Part shown: positions 5,923 to 12,125 of the stretch, piece after piece | Layout: the number at the start of each line of letters is the position of its first letter | Numbering within the stretch: position 1 is the stretch's first letter | Assembly (NCBI GenBank): GCA_964408025.1 | Contig: CAYOXX010000095.1 | Location: forward strand, 1-12,125 | Length of the DNA stretch: 12,125 nt | Source: CAYOXX01 sp964408025 | GTDB taxonomy: Bacteria; Acidobacteriota; DATKUA01 | Reading direction: 5' to 3' | Program-made: the position numbers and the translations under genes | Notes under the pieces: model-generated | What the model was told of the DNA's origin: nothing | Database searches by the model: none | The model's input: only the letters and a program-made list of their open reading frames with translations

Positions 5923-6870
5923 CTAGTGATTGTTGTCGGCGGCGTACTGGAAGTCCCAGACCCTGATCCGCTCCTCGTGGTTGAGGATGTAGTTGATTGG
6001 GTTGATCGGCTCGTCGTTCCTGCGTACTTCGTAGTGCAGGTGCGAGCTGGTGCTCTTGCCGGAGTTGCCGACCAGCCCAATCACCTGGCCGCGGGTGACG
6101 CGGTCGCCCCGCTCGACGTTGAAGGCCCGCAGGTGGCCGTAGTAGGTCACGTAGCCGTTGAGGTGGTCGATGATGATGACGTTGCCGAAGCCGCCCCAGC
6201 GCTTGGCGTCCAGGACGATGCCGTTGGCCGGCGCGATGATCGGCGTGCCCGAAGGAGCGCTGATGTCGATGCCGCGGTGGTAGGTCCGCTGGCGGGTGAA
6301 GGGATCGACGCGGTTGCCCATGCCGCTGGAGATGTATCCGATCTCGGTGGAGATCAGCGGCCAGACCGAAGGCGTGTAGTCGAGCTCTTCTCTTCTTTCG
6401 TTGAAGGCCCTCTCAACCCTCTCCAGCGTCGACCGCAGGTCGCCCAGCCGGATGCTCTGCAGCGGCAGGTCGCGATCCAGGCGCTCGTTGCCCAGCTGGT
6501 TCTCAAAGCCGCTGATGTCACCCCTGCCGCGGGTGACGACCTGGTCCACGCCGGCGAGGCTGCTCAACACGCTGGTCTTGTCGCTGATGACGTCCAGGCG
6601 ATGCTCGATGTCACCGGTGAGCTGCTCGTAGCGCAGGTTCTCCTTCCGCAGCTGGATGTTCTCCTGCGCCAGGTCCGAAACACGGCCCACGTCGTCGAGC
6701 ATGAAGAAGTAGTGTATGAGGAATACGGAGATCGCCGTGAAGATCCCCACCGCCACAAAGGCGCAGGCTATCAGCATCCAGTAAGGAATCTTGATCTTGC
6801 GGAATCTCGCCTCGGCGTGCGGCACGACGATAAGCGTATATGTCTTCTCTAACCAAGGCTTGTGTGACAT
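5923..6870 (-). CDS. Membrane-anchored M23-family peptidoglycan endopeptidase
   Basis: A 315-residue zinc metallopeptidase of the LytM/M23 type, expected to cut peptide cross-links in the wall or to act as a regulated wall remodeller. Residues 1-30 are a basic cytosolic tail, 31-54 a membrane helix, and about 67-96 a Gln/Glu/Arg-rich coiled coil. A linker is followed by the M23 domain (about 170-290). The metal ligands are intact: H198 and D202 in YHRGID, and the HxH pair H277/H279 in SSHLHYEV. H246 in YYGHL is also kept, so the enzyme should be active. The start MSHKPW (6870) has a GGGGGGAG ribosome site; an ATG at 6906 would add 12 residues without family support. The preceding minus-strand region shows only a weak promoter (TTGAAT to TATGGT). 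Confidence 0.92.
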   Translation of the reverse strand: MSHKPWLEKTYTLIVVPHAEARFRKIKIPYWMLIACAFVAVGIFTAISVFLIHYFFMLDDVGRVSDLAQENIQLRKENLRYEQLTGDIEHRLDVISDKTSVLSSLAGVDQVVTRGRGDISGFENQLGNERLDRDLPLQSIRLGDLRSTLERVERAFNERREELDYTPSVWPLISTEIGYISSGMGNRVDPFTRQRTYHRGIDISAPSGTPIIAPANGIVLDAKRWGGFGNVIIIDHLNGYVTYYGHLRAFNVERGDRVTRGQVIGLVGNSGKSTSSHLHYEVRRNDEPINPINYILNHEERIRVWDFQYAADNNH

Positions 6871-7228
6871 GCTCTCCCCCCAGCTCCTCGCCGCATCTCT
6901 CCCCACGTCTCCGACCGCCGAATCATGCCGAGCCTGTCTTTACTCACGCGCTGGTGACGTATGGTGCAGCCCGCTTCGGGATCGAATACTACACGACTTC
7001 ACAAGCTTCCGCTCTAAACAGCCCGCAACGATCCCAAACAAACTTCGCTTATAGTGCTCCACCCCTGAGCACCATAGCGCGCCAAGTATAAATGATTCAA
7101 GTAAAAAATGGAAGTTGAAAAAAGTTCGCGCGTACCCGCCTCGCCGCGCTGCCCCGCTGCATTTCCTCTGGTATACCCTTGACAAGTTGTGTAGTATGGC
7201 GCCCCTTCGCCTGCACGGAGGATTATGG
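6871..7228. other. Divergent intergenic region between M23 and FmdB genes
   Basis: No convincing gene lies here; small open frames on both strands lack ribosome sites and codon bias. It must hold promoters for both flanking genes. On the plus strand there are TTGACA at 7179-7184 and an extended -10-like TGGTATACC at 7169-7177, which cannot be combined into one standard promoter. On the minus strand TTGAAT/TATGGT is a weak candidate near 7070-7100. Confidence 0.5.
7050..7076. repeat. Inverted repeat in divergent intergenic region
   Basis: The arms TATAGTGCTC (7050-7059) and GAGCACCATA (7067-7076) pair at 9 of 10 positions around a 7-base centre. It lies between divergent genes, about 180 bases from the M23 start. 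It could be an operator or an RNA hairpin; no T-run follows on either strand. Confidence 0.5.
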
Positions 7229-7516
7229 ATGCCGATTTACGAGTACGAATGCCAGCTCTGCCACCAGCGGGTCGAGCTGATGCAGAAGGTCGGAGACGAG
7301 GCGCCGGATGTCTGCTCGTGCGGCGCCCGCGGAACGATGCGCAAGCTGATATCTCCGCCGATGATACAGTTCAAGGGAAGCGGTTGGTACGTAACCGACT
7401 ACGCAAAAAAGGGCCCCGACAGCGAGCGCGATAAAGTAGACAAGAAAACGGCGAAGATAAGTAGCAGCAGCGGGAGCGATTCCTCTAAAAGCGGTGACGA
7501 CTCACCGAAATCCTGA
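7229..7516 (+). CDS. FmdB-family zinc-ribbon protein
   Basis: A 95-residue protein of the FmdB/CxxC_CXXC_SSSS putative regulatory family. It starts MPIYEYECQLC, the family hallmark, and has one zinc ribbon: C8-x2-C11 and C29-x-C31. The core continues MRKLISPPMIQFKGSGWYVTDY, again typical, and the last 30 residues are a Lys/Ser/Asp tail as in many members. The second knuckle here is CxC instead of the common CxxC. FmdB proteins have been proposed as regulators of formamidase genes in one species, but most have no known role. GGAGG at 7217-7221 fits ATG 7229; the ATG at 7225 is in another frame. The gene is monocistronic, because the next gene converges on it. Confidence 0.92.
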   Translation: MPIYEYECQLCHQRVELMQKVGDEAPDVCSCGARGTMRKLISPPMIQFKGSGWYVTDYAKKGPDSERDKVDKKTAKISSSSGSDSSKSGDDSPKS

Positions 7517-7538
7517 GTGCCGCGGCTCCCCGCTCAGG
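7512..7538. terminator. Shared hairpin between convergent genes
   Basis: CCTGAG (7512-7517) and CTCAGG (7533-7538) form a 6-pair stem bridging the stop codons of the FmdB gene and the minus-strand small gene, which lie 17 bases apart. There is no T-run on either side, so termination by this element alone is doubtful. Confidence 0.3.
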
Positions 7539-7866
7539 CCATGGCCTCGACGTAGCTCCCCGGCCGCGGAGTTCCGCTACCGCCCTCTTCGCCGAGCGAT
7601 GCGGCGGTAACGACTTCGTTATTCCCCTCGGCCCCGGCGGACGAATCCGGATTCTCAGACGAGGCGATCAGGCTCTCCTGCTCGGCTCTCGGGCTGATCT
7701 CGACGGTGTCGTTCTGCAGGGCGGCGGCGCGGTCGAGGAGAGTCTCCTCATTCTCCTCCGCCCTCTCCTCCAGCGGCGTGGGTTGCTGCTCCTCGGCACT
7801 GGAGGGCGTGCTGAACGCGTGGATCGCTAGAGATATCGCATGCGTAGGATTTATCGGGCTGGCCAT
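7534..7866 (-). CDS. Small acidic hypothetical protein
   Basis: A 110-residue protein without a recognised family. Residues 1-20 (ASPINPTHAISLAIHAF) are mildly hydrophobic; the rest is strongly acidic, rich in Glu, Ser and Ala, and probably disordered. It contains DTVEISPRAEQE near residues 53-64. Similar 'D-x-V-x-(I/L)-S-P-x-A' stretches occur in flagellar helper proteins such as FlgM and in small motility-associated proteins, but this alone is not enough for a call. GAGGAG six bases before ATG 7866 supports the start; upstream in-frame codons to 7962 look non-coding. A minus-strand -10-like TAAAAT occurs upstream, but no matching -35. Confidence 0.6.
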   Translation of the reverse strand: MASPINPTHAISLAIHAFSTPSSAEEQQPTPLEERAEENEETLLDRAAALQNDTVEISPRAEQESLIASSENPDSSAGAEGNNEVVTAASLGEEGGSGTPRPGSYVEAMA

Positions 7867-7991
7867 CAAAGGCTCCTCGGACTGAGGTTTAGCTGTACCA
7901 ATCCCTCGTACTAAATATTTTAACCCAAATCCGCATGTGAAAGTGTGAGATGGGGCACACATCGACGCCCGGCGCCGGATTCGAACCGGTA

Positions 7992-8020
7992 TTGATTAGG
8001 CTGCCTCCAGGAAGTAGAAT
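7992..8020 (+). promoter_or_regulatory. Promoter of the DksA/TraR-like gene
   Basis: TTGATT (7992-7997), a 17-base spacer and TAGAAT (8015-8020) form a good sigma-70 promoter. An inverted repeat, CCTCCA (8004-8009) and TGGAGG (8021-8026), brackets the -10 box and could be an operator or a hairpin. Transcription would start near 8027, giving a leader of about 57 bases. Confidence 0.6.
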
Positions 8021-8083
8021 TGGAGGTGGCCGAGTCCTCTTTCGGGCTTGGTTCTTTTTCTGGCTTTCGATGAAGGTGAGAAG

Positions 8084-8461
8084 GTGAACAAGAAGCTACT
8101 TTCGGAACTGCAGTCGATTCTGGAGCAGCGCCGGGCTGAGATCACGGCCTCCTACCAGCGCACACGCGCCGCTAGCCAGAACGCGGGCCGTGAAGACGGT
8201 GCCCTCGACATGATCGACTACGCCGTCGACTCCTACGCCAAGGAGTTCCTGCTCTCCCTCAGCAACATGGAGCGCAGGGAGCTGCACCTGATCGAGGAGG
8301 CGTTGGCACGGATTGAAGACGGGGGCTACGGCCTCTGCCAAGAGTGCGGCACGGAAATCTCGCACAAGAGGCTGCGGGTCGTCCCCTGGGCCCGCCATTG
8401 CATCGAGTGCCAGGAGCTGGAGGAGCAGGGCCTGCTCCCTTCGTACCAATTTCGGGGGTGA
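8084..8461 (+). CDS. DksA/TraR-family zinc-finger transcription regulator
   Basis: A 125-residue protein of the family that binds in the RNA polymerase secondary channel and tunes initiation, often with ppGpp. An N-terminal helical hairpin (about residues 1-78) carries the acidic tip D42-x2-D45-x-A47, as in DksA (DxxDxA). It leads to the four-cysteine finger C85-x2-C88 and C106-x2-C109, with the typical GYGLCQECGTEIS and ARHCIECQ context. All key residues are kept, so DksA-like activity is plausible. It is slightly shorter than E. coli DksA at the N-terminus. GTG 8084 is chosen because the AAGGTGAG site (8074-8081) lies just upstream and the residues before it look non-coding; a TTG at 8048 would add 12 residues. 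Confidence 0.92.
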   Translation: MNKKLLSELQSILEQRRAEITASYQRTRAASQNAGREDGALDMIDYAVDSYAKEFLLSLSNMERRELHLIEEALARIEDGGYGLCQECGTEISHKRLRVVPWARHCIECQELEEQGLLPSYQFRG

Positions 8462-8525
8462 TTGCAGCGCCCCTAGCCCGGCCGGCCGCCGGACGCTAAA
8501 CAACATTCCCTCCCGCTAAAGCCGC

Positions 8526-8554
8526 TGGACGCTCCGACGCCGTTGTGATAGATT
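8526..8554 (+). promoter_or_regulatory. Promoter of the TVP38/VTT-domain gene
   Basis: TGGACG (8526-8531), 17 bases, TAGATT (8549-8554). The predicted start is near 8561, so the leader is only about 23 bases. This position also argues against a GTG start at 8545 for the next gene. Confidence 0.45.
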
Positions 8555-8583
8555 CCCCCGCCTGTGCATCCGACCGGATTTGC

Positions 8584-9312
8584 ATGAAAAAGATTACGAT
8601 CATCTGCCTGACCGCAGCCGCGCTCGCCGCTGTATTCATATGCGTGGTCGTTTTCTGGGCCCCAATCTCCGAGGGCTTCGGCAGGCTGCTGGAACCCGAC
8701 TACATCGAGGACCTCCTAAGGCGGTCCGGCCCGGTGGCGCCACTCGTTTTCATCGGCCTGCAGGCGCTGCAAGTGCTGGTAGCCCCAATCCCGATGCAGG
8801 CGTTCGGCCTGGCCGGTGGCTACATCTTCGGCGCCTTCTGGGGCACGTTTTACTCACTCGTCGGCCTCACAATCGGTTCCCTGTTGGCGATATGGCTGGC
8901 GAGGCTCTTCGGCCGCCGGCTCGTCGAGCGCTTCGTCCACCCCGATACCCTCGACAAGTTCGACCACCTGGCGGAGCGCGGCGGCCTGCTCGTCTTCTTC
9001 CTCATCTTCCTTCTGCCGGCGCTGCCGGACGACGCCATCTGCTTCATAGCCGGCCTCACCAGGCTCCCAATACTGGCCCTCGTGCTGGTGGCCTTCCTCG
9101 GCCGCCTGCCCGGCCTGGTCGGCCTTACCTACCTCGGGCAGAGCCTGAGGGACAACAACGGCGGCGGCATGGCGTTGATGATCATCCTGACCGCAGTAGT
9201 AGTCTGCGCCGCACTCGTCTACATCTTCCGCGCCAGGATCGAAGCCCTCTTCGCCCGCCGCCGCTCGCAGCGCTCCCCCCATACCCCTCCGGCAGACGAC
9301 TCGACCCGATAG
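8584..9312 (+). CDS. TVP38/TMEM64 (DedA-superfamily, VTT domain) membrane protein
   Basis: A 242-residue inner-membrane protein with about six hydrophobic segments (near residues 4-27, 51-69, 73-108, 136-158, 161-184 and 197-215). The VTT signature is present: PIPMQAFGLAGGYIFGAFWGTFYSLVGLTIGS (in parts, about 68-100), with the glycine pattern of the family, and LLPALPDDAICFIAGLTRLP (143-162), the re-entrant proline/acid motif. Members of this superfamily are linked to phospholipid scrambling or undecaprenyl-lipid recycling and to membrane homeostasis; this protein's substrate is unknown. The C-terminus is a basic tail. ATG 8584 opens the first hydrophobic helix with MKK. The ribosome site is poor (CCGGA). 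It is transcribed apart from its neighbours. Confidence 0.9.
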   Translation: MKKITIICLTAAALAAVFICVVVFWAPISEGFGRLLEPDYIEDLLRRSGPVAPLVFIGLQALQVLVAPIPMQAFGLAGGYIFGAFWGTFYSLVGLTIGSLLAIWLARLFGRRLVERFVHPDTLDKFDHLAERGGLLVFFLIFLLPALPDDAICFIAGLTRLPILALVLVAFLGRLPGLVGLTYLGQSLRDNNGGGMALMIILTAVVVCAALVYIFRARIEALFARRRSQRSPHTPPADDSTR

Positions 9313-9336
9313 CGCAGCGCACCACGGACGGCCCTC

Positions 9337-9356
9337 TCGTGTCATTATTGACACGA
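9337..9356. promoter_or_regulatory. Perfect inverted repeat after the VTT gene
   Basis: TCGTGTCA (9337-9344) and TGACACGA (9349-9356) are exact inverted repeats around TTAT. It lies 24 bases after one gene and 120 bases before the next. It could be a weak terminator hairpin (no proper T-run follows) or an operator with TGTCA-N4-TGACA symmetry for the downstream gene. Confidence 0.5.
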
Positions 9357-9431
9357 TAACGCGGACGGTCTTTCTCCTATCCCCCTGAAAGGAAGTAACT
9401 TACTCGGCCTCCCCTTCCGGCACGCCTCTTG

Positions 9432-9469
9432 CCGTTACTCCCTTCGAGACCAACCCGTAACGGAAGGAG
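9432..9469 (+). promoter_or_regulatory. Leader hairpin abutting the ribosome binding site
   Basis: CCGTTAC (9432-9438) pairs exactly with GTAACGG (9457-9463), and the right arm runs straight into the Shine-Dalgarno AAGGAG (9464-9469) of the gene at 9477. Two alternative pairings compete: AGTAAC (9394-9399) with GTTACT (9434-9439), and CCTTCC (9413-9418) with GGAAGG (9462-9467), which would hide the ribosome site. Such mutually exclusive pairings suggest translational control; function is inferred. Confidence 0.4.
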
Positions 9470-9476
9470 CCAGAAT

Positions 9477-10643
9477 ATGATCAGCGACCAGTTTAAAAGA
9501 ATGCGGCAGGAGGCCTTGATGCAGAGGATCCTTATATTCGCGTCGGTCGCCGGCGTTGTTCTCCTGATCGTAATAGTGAACGTCTTCTCCTACCTCGGCT
9601 CCGGGCCCGCAACGGAGAACCGCGCCTCGCCGGCGCGCGCCGCCGAGGCGCCGAGGGCGACGTCAGCACCGGCGGCGACCGGTCTGGAGAATCCGACGGC
9701 AACGGTCGCCAGCGAGGCTGCGGACTCGGCCGGTGCCTCGATTTCGCCGGATCCGCCACGCGAAAACGCCGCTCCGGCGGACGCGCCGCTGTCCGGCCTG
9801 GTGGCCGGAGTCGCAGTGCGCGCGGGGCACGGCACGCCGTTGCGCAGTCTGCCACTGCGGATCGTCGACCGCGCTGGCGAGGAGGTCGCCGCGACACAGA
9901 CCGGCGCAGACGGCGCCTTCGCCTTCCGCGGCCTGGCGCCCGGCCGCTACTACCTGGAGACCGCACGCCAGCACCTCACCTACCGGCGCCTGCCGCTTGT
10001 CGTCGCCGACTCCGCCGTAACCGGCCTGCGCTTCGAGATCCGCCCCGACGACCCATCGGTGACGCTCCCCCGCTACCTCGAATTCGCCCACCGCTCGGAG
10101 GTGCCGCGGCTGGACGCGGAAGTGTTCCGCTTCGGCCGGGTCAACTACAGCCTCTACAAGCTCGACCTGGGCGGGTCTTTCGTCAACATCGCCTCCATCG
10201 ACGACCTCCTGGAGACCGATCTGCGGGGCGAGGTACCGCTCGAGAGCTTCACGCGCCACTACAGCTACGCCATGCCGTTCAGTGTCGCCGACGACCGGCT
10301 CGATTTCGACCTCGCCTCCCCGGGGCTCTACCTGCTCGAGGCTCGCGTGGGCACAAGGGCGTTCCGCGGGCTCCTGTCGCTCAGCTCGATCGGCATCAGC
10401 ACCGCTCAGGCCGGCCCCACGCTCACACTGGCCGTGCGCGGGCGCAGCGATGGCGCGGCCCAGCCGGGTGTGCTGGTCAAGGCGGTGCAGGACGGGCGCC
10501 TGCTGTGCGAGGCGAGCACCGATTCCAACGGCGTTCTGAACATAGATTTCCAGCGGCCCGGCACGGTGGAGCTGCTCGTCTCCGACGGCAACAGCTTCGC
10601 CTTCGCCACGGTCGAGTACCGCCCGCGCATCGCATCCCGATGA
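9477..10643 (+). CDS. Membrane-anchored protein with carboxypeptidase-regulatory-like and alpha-2-macroglobulin-like domains
   Basis: A 388-residue protein. Residues 17-40 are a membrane helix after a basic cytosolic start. Residues 41-105 are an Ala/Pro/Ser-rich linker. Residues 107-188 form a carboxypeptidase regulatory-like beta sandwich (GVAVRAGHGTPLRSLPLRIV, then TGADGAFAFRGLAPGRYYLE). Residues 200-299 resemble an early MG domain of bacterial alpha-2-macroglobulins (VNYSLYKLDL, then SPGLYLLEARVG). Residues 300-382 resemble the next one (GISTAQAGPTLTLAVRGRSD, then ASTDSNGVLNIDF and a closing SFAFATVEY). A full macroglobulin of 1,500 or more residues would go on to a bait region and thioester domain; both are absent, so protease trapping is not expected. 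AAGGAG at 9464-9469 fits ATG 9477. A strong terminator follows, so the short length appears genuine. A periplasmic scaffold or binding role is a guess. Confidence 0.8.
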   Translation: MISDQFKRMRQEALMQRILIFASVAGVVLLIVIVNVFSYLGSGPATENRASPARAAEAPRATSAPAATGLENPTATVASEAADSAGASISPDPPRENAAPADAPLSGLVAGVAVRAGHGTPLRSLPLRIVDRAGEEVAATQTGADGAFAFRGLAPGRYYLETARQHLTYRRLPLVVADSAVTGLRFEIRPDDPSVTLPRYLEFAHRSEVPRLDAEVFRFGRVNYSLYKLDLGGSFVNIASIDDLLETDLRGEVPLESFTRHYSYAMPFSVADDRLDFDLASPGLYLLEARVGTRAFRGLLSLSSIGISTAQAGPTLTLAVRGRSDGAAQPGVLVKAVQDGRLLCEASTDSNGVLNIDFQRPGTVELLVSDGNSFAFATVEYRPRIASR

Positions 10644-10671
10644 GGTAGTACCCCTTCTATATCCCCCATTC

Positions 10672-10704
10672 TGCCGCGGCCTTCGGGCCGCGGCACTTTT
10701 TTTT
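10672..10704 (+). terminator. Rho-independent terminator
   Basis: TGCCGCGGCC (10672-10681), the stable tetraloop TTCG and GGCCGCGGCA (10686-10695) make a perfect 10-pair stem. It is followed after one C by eight T (10697-10704). It lies 28 bases after the macroglobulin-like gene and is the clearest intrinsic terminator in the window. Confidence 0.97.
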
Positions 10705-10741
10705 CGGGCGGCGCCGTCCCGCTATGCGGGCGCACCTTCTG

Positions 10742-10750
10742 TGGTATTAT
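10742..10750 (+). promoter_or_regulatory. Extended -10 promoter of the RNase J gene
   Basis: TGG directly before TATTAT (10745-10750, 5 of 6) gives an extended -10 element; no good -35 is seen 16-18 bases upstream. A small hairpin, CCCGC TAT GCGGG (10718-10730), lies where the -35 would be. The leader to the ATG would be about 45 bases. Confidence 0.5.
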
Positions 10751-10801
10751 CCCCTACTTTCAACCGCCAGCGCTGAGCGCGGCGACCGCGGAGCTGCGAG
10801 G

Positions 10802-12125
10802 ATGCGAACGGAAAACGAATTGCAGGTGATCCCCCTAGGCGGCCTGGGCGAGTTCGGGATGAACATGATGGCCCTGCGCCTGCGGGACGAGATCATCCTC
10901 ATCGACTGCGGCAAGATGTTTCCCGACGACACGCACCTCGGCGTCGACTCGATCATCCCCGACATGAGCTACGTCGAGAAAAACGGCGATAAGATACTCG
11001 GCCTCTTCCTGACCCACGGCCACGAAGACCACATCGGCGCGGTGCCCTACCTGCGCCGCCTCGTAGACGTCCCCGTCTACGGCACGCCGCTGACGCTGGG
11101 CCTGACGCGCATGCGCCTGCGCGAACACGGGCTGGCGGAAGAGACGCAGCTGCGCGAAGTCTCGGACGGCGATTCGGTGGCGGCCAGCTCCTTCGGCGTC
11201 GAGTTCATCGGCATCAGCCACGGCATCCCCGACTCCTGCGCTCTGGCTATCAGCACGCCGGCCGGCTTAGTCATCCACACGGGCGACTTCAAGCTCGACC
11301 AGACGCCGCTGGACGGCCGCACCGGCTACTACCAGAAGCTGGCGCGCCACGGCGAGGCGGGAGTGCTGCTGCTCCTGAGCGACAGCACCAACGTCGAGCG
11401 GCCCGGCTACACCTACTCCGAGCGCGAGGTTTACGACGGTTTCAGGCGCATCTTCGAGGACGCAGCCGGTAAGATACTGGTGGCCAGCTTCGCCAGCCAC
11501 CTGCACCGGATGCAGCAGGTGATCGACCTGGCCGCGGAGTTCGGGCGCAGGGTGGCCTTCTGCGGCCGCAGCATGGAGCAGAACTCGCGCCTGGCGCGCG
11601 AGCTGGGCTACCTTGAGATCCCAGACGGCACGCTGGCAAGCGCCAAGGAGATCGCAAAGCTGCCGTCGCACGAGGTCGTCGTGATCGCCTCGGGCAGCCA
11701 GGCCGAACCGAACTCGGCGCTGACCCGCATCGCCCTGAACAGGCACCCGAGCGTCAAGCTGGCGCCAGGCGACGTCGTCGCCCTCTCGGCCCGCAAGATA
11801 CCGGGCAACGAAAAGAGCATCTCCTCGCTCGTCAACCACCTCTACCGGCGCGGGGCCGAGGTGGTGCACGACGGCATCCTGGACATCCACGTCAGCGGCC
11901 ACGCCTGCGCCGAGGAGCTGAAGATGATGCTCAACCTGGTTAGGCCCCGCTACTTCGTGCCGATCCACGGCGAGTACCGCATGCTGCACCTGCACGCCCG
12001 CCTGGCCGCCGCCACCTGCGTGGAGGAGGAGAATATCCTGATCGCCGAGAGCGGGGACGTTATCGCCGTGGGCGACGACGGCATCGCCCTGGCGGGCGAG
12101 GTGGAGGCGGGGCACGTCCTGATCG
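10802..12125 (+). CDS. rnj: Ribonuclease J (metallo-beta-lactamase/beta-CASP), 3' truncated by window end
   Basis: A dual endo/5'-3' exoribonuclease of the beta-CASP family, active in mRNA decay and rRNA maturation in the cytosol. The 441 codons visible cover the metallo-beta-lactamase and beta-CASP domains; full proteins have about 550 residues, so the C-terminal domain lies beyond the window. Seen in order: VIPLGGLGEFGMNM at the start, ILIDCGKMFP, the zinc motif THGHEDHIGAVPYL with H72, H74, D76 and H77, the ISHGIPDS His, HTGDFKLD, SDSTNVERPG, the beta-CASP region ASFASHLHRMQQ, VSGHA near residue 365 and PIHGEYRML near 387. All catalytic ligands expected in this part are kept. GGAG at 10790-10793 supports ATG 10802. 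Presence in a diderm is normal outside Gammaproteobacteria. It is transcribed from its own promoter after a strong terminator. Confidence 0.96.
   Translation, partial: MRTENELQVIPLGGLGEFGMNMMALRLRDEIILIDCGKMFPDDTHLGVDSIIPDMSYVEKNGDKILGLFLTHGHEDHIGAVPYLRRLVDVPVYGTPLTLGLTRMRLREHGLAEETQLREVSDGDSVAASSFGVEFIGISHGIPDSCALAISTPAGLVIHTGDFKLDQTPLDGRTGYYQKLARHGEAGVLLLLSDSTNVERPGYTYSEREVYDGFRRIFEDAAGKILVASFASHLHRMQQVIDLAAEFGRRVAFCGRSMEQNSRLARELGYLEIPDGTLASAKEIAKLPSHEVVVIASGSQAEPNSALTRIALNRHPSVKLAPGDVVALSARKIPGNEKSISSLVNHLYRRGAEVVHDGILDIHVSGHACAEELKMMLNLVRPRYFVPIHGEYRMLHLHARLAAATCVEEENILIAESGDVIAVGDDGIALAGEVEAGHVLI

Noticed and set aside
5926..6852. 308-codon plus-strand open frame opposite the M23 gene
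   Set aside because: It is an antisense shadow caused by GC-rich codon positions. The minus strand encodes an intact M23 peptidase with all metal ligands.
7969..8047. A tRNA gene on the minus strand ending in a T-arm-like sequence
   Set aside because: A 5-pair acceptor-like stem and a T-arm can be drawn, but there is no proper anticodon stem-loop and the length does not fit. Kept only as a low-interest finding.
8580..9359. 259-codon frame overlapping the VTT gene
   Set aside because: It is Pro/Arg-rich and without motifs; the other frame has membrane segments and the VTT signature.
11267..12115. 282-codon minus-strand open frame at the window end
   Set aside because: It is antisense to RNase J, whose frame shows continuous family motifs. 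The antisense product has no family resemblance.
1..12125. CRISPR array, insertion sequence, prophage or toxin-antitoxin pair
   Set aside because: No spaced direct repeats, no transposase or integrase, and no paired small toxin/antitoxin genes were seen. The DUF4177-unknown pair lacks any toxin-like motif.

Overview
The window is high-GC DNA from a Gram-negative (diderm) bacterium. It encodes a TolC-type outer-membrane channel, a DksA/TraR-type zinc-finger protein, an inner-membrane-anchored M23 peptidase, a stub related to bacterial alpha-2-macroglobulins, DUF4416 and RNase J. Together with the high GC and strong Shine-Dalgarno/sigma-70 signals, this mix suggests an uncultured member of Acidobacteriota or a nearby deep-branching phylum. 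That placement is an inference; there is no rRNA gene to settle it. I see no tRNA gene, CRISPR array, IS element or prophage gene.

Layout. 1-142 is the 3' end of a SagB-type nitroreductase-like gene. 143-325 holds a textbook sigma-70 promoter followed at once by an imperfect palindrome, probably the autoregulatory operator of the gene behind it. 326-2255 is a tight same-strand cluster: a YtrA-type GntR repressor, a slipin (SPFH/band 7 membrane protein), a DUF4177 mini-protein and a 100-residue protein I cannot assign. 2256-2592 is a long regulatory gap with two promoter-like segments, each followed by a TetR-style palindrome, in front of a lone tolC-like gene (2593-3891). 3993-5821 is a translationally coupled pair: an unassigned single-pass membrane protein and a DUF4416 protein.

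After an AT-rich convergent gap comes the minus-strand M23 peptidase (5923-6870). A 358-base gap then leads to an FmdB-type zinc-ribbon protein (7229-7516), which converges on a small acidic minus-strand gene (7534-7866). A DksA/TraR-like regulator (8084-8461) and a TVP38/DedA-family membrane protein (8584-9312) follow. Next is a membrane-anchored protein with one carboxypeptidase-regulatory-like domain and two alpha-2-macroglobulin-like domains (9477-10643), closed by a near-perfect Rho-independent terminator (10672-10704). The window ends inside an RNase J gene (10802 onward) that reads open through the last base.

How the genes fit together. Several products act at the cell envelope (slipin, TolC, M23 peptidase, VTT protein, macroglobulin-like protein), and two are core regulators of RNA metabolism or transcription (RNase J, DksA-like). 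The clearest candidates for an undescribed system are the GntR-slipin-DUF4177-unknown operon, in which a repressor class that normally controls ABC transporters instead heads a slipin operon, and the stand-alone truncated macroglobulin-like protein with a structured leader. The rest is mostly ordinary chromosomal content.
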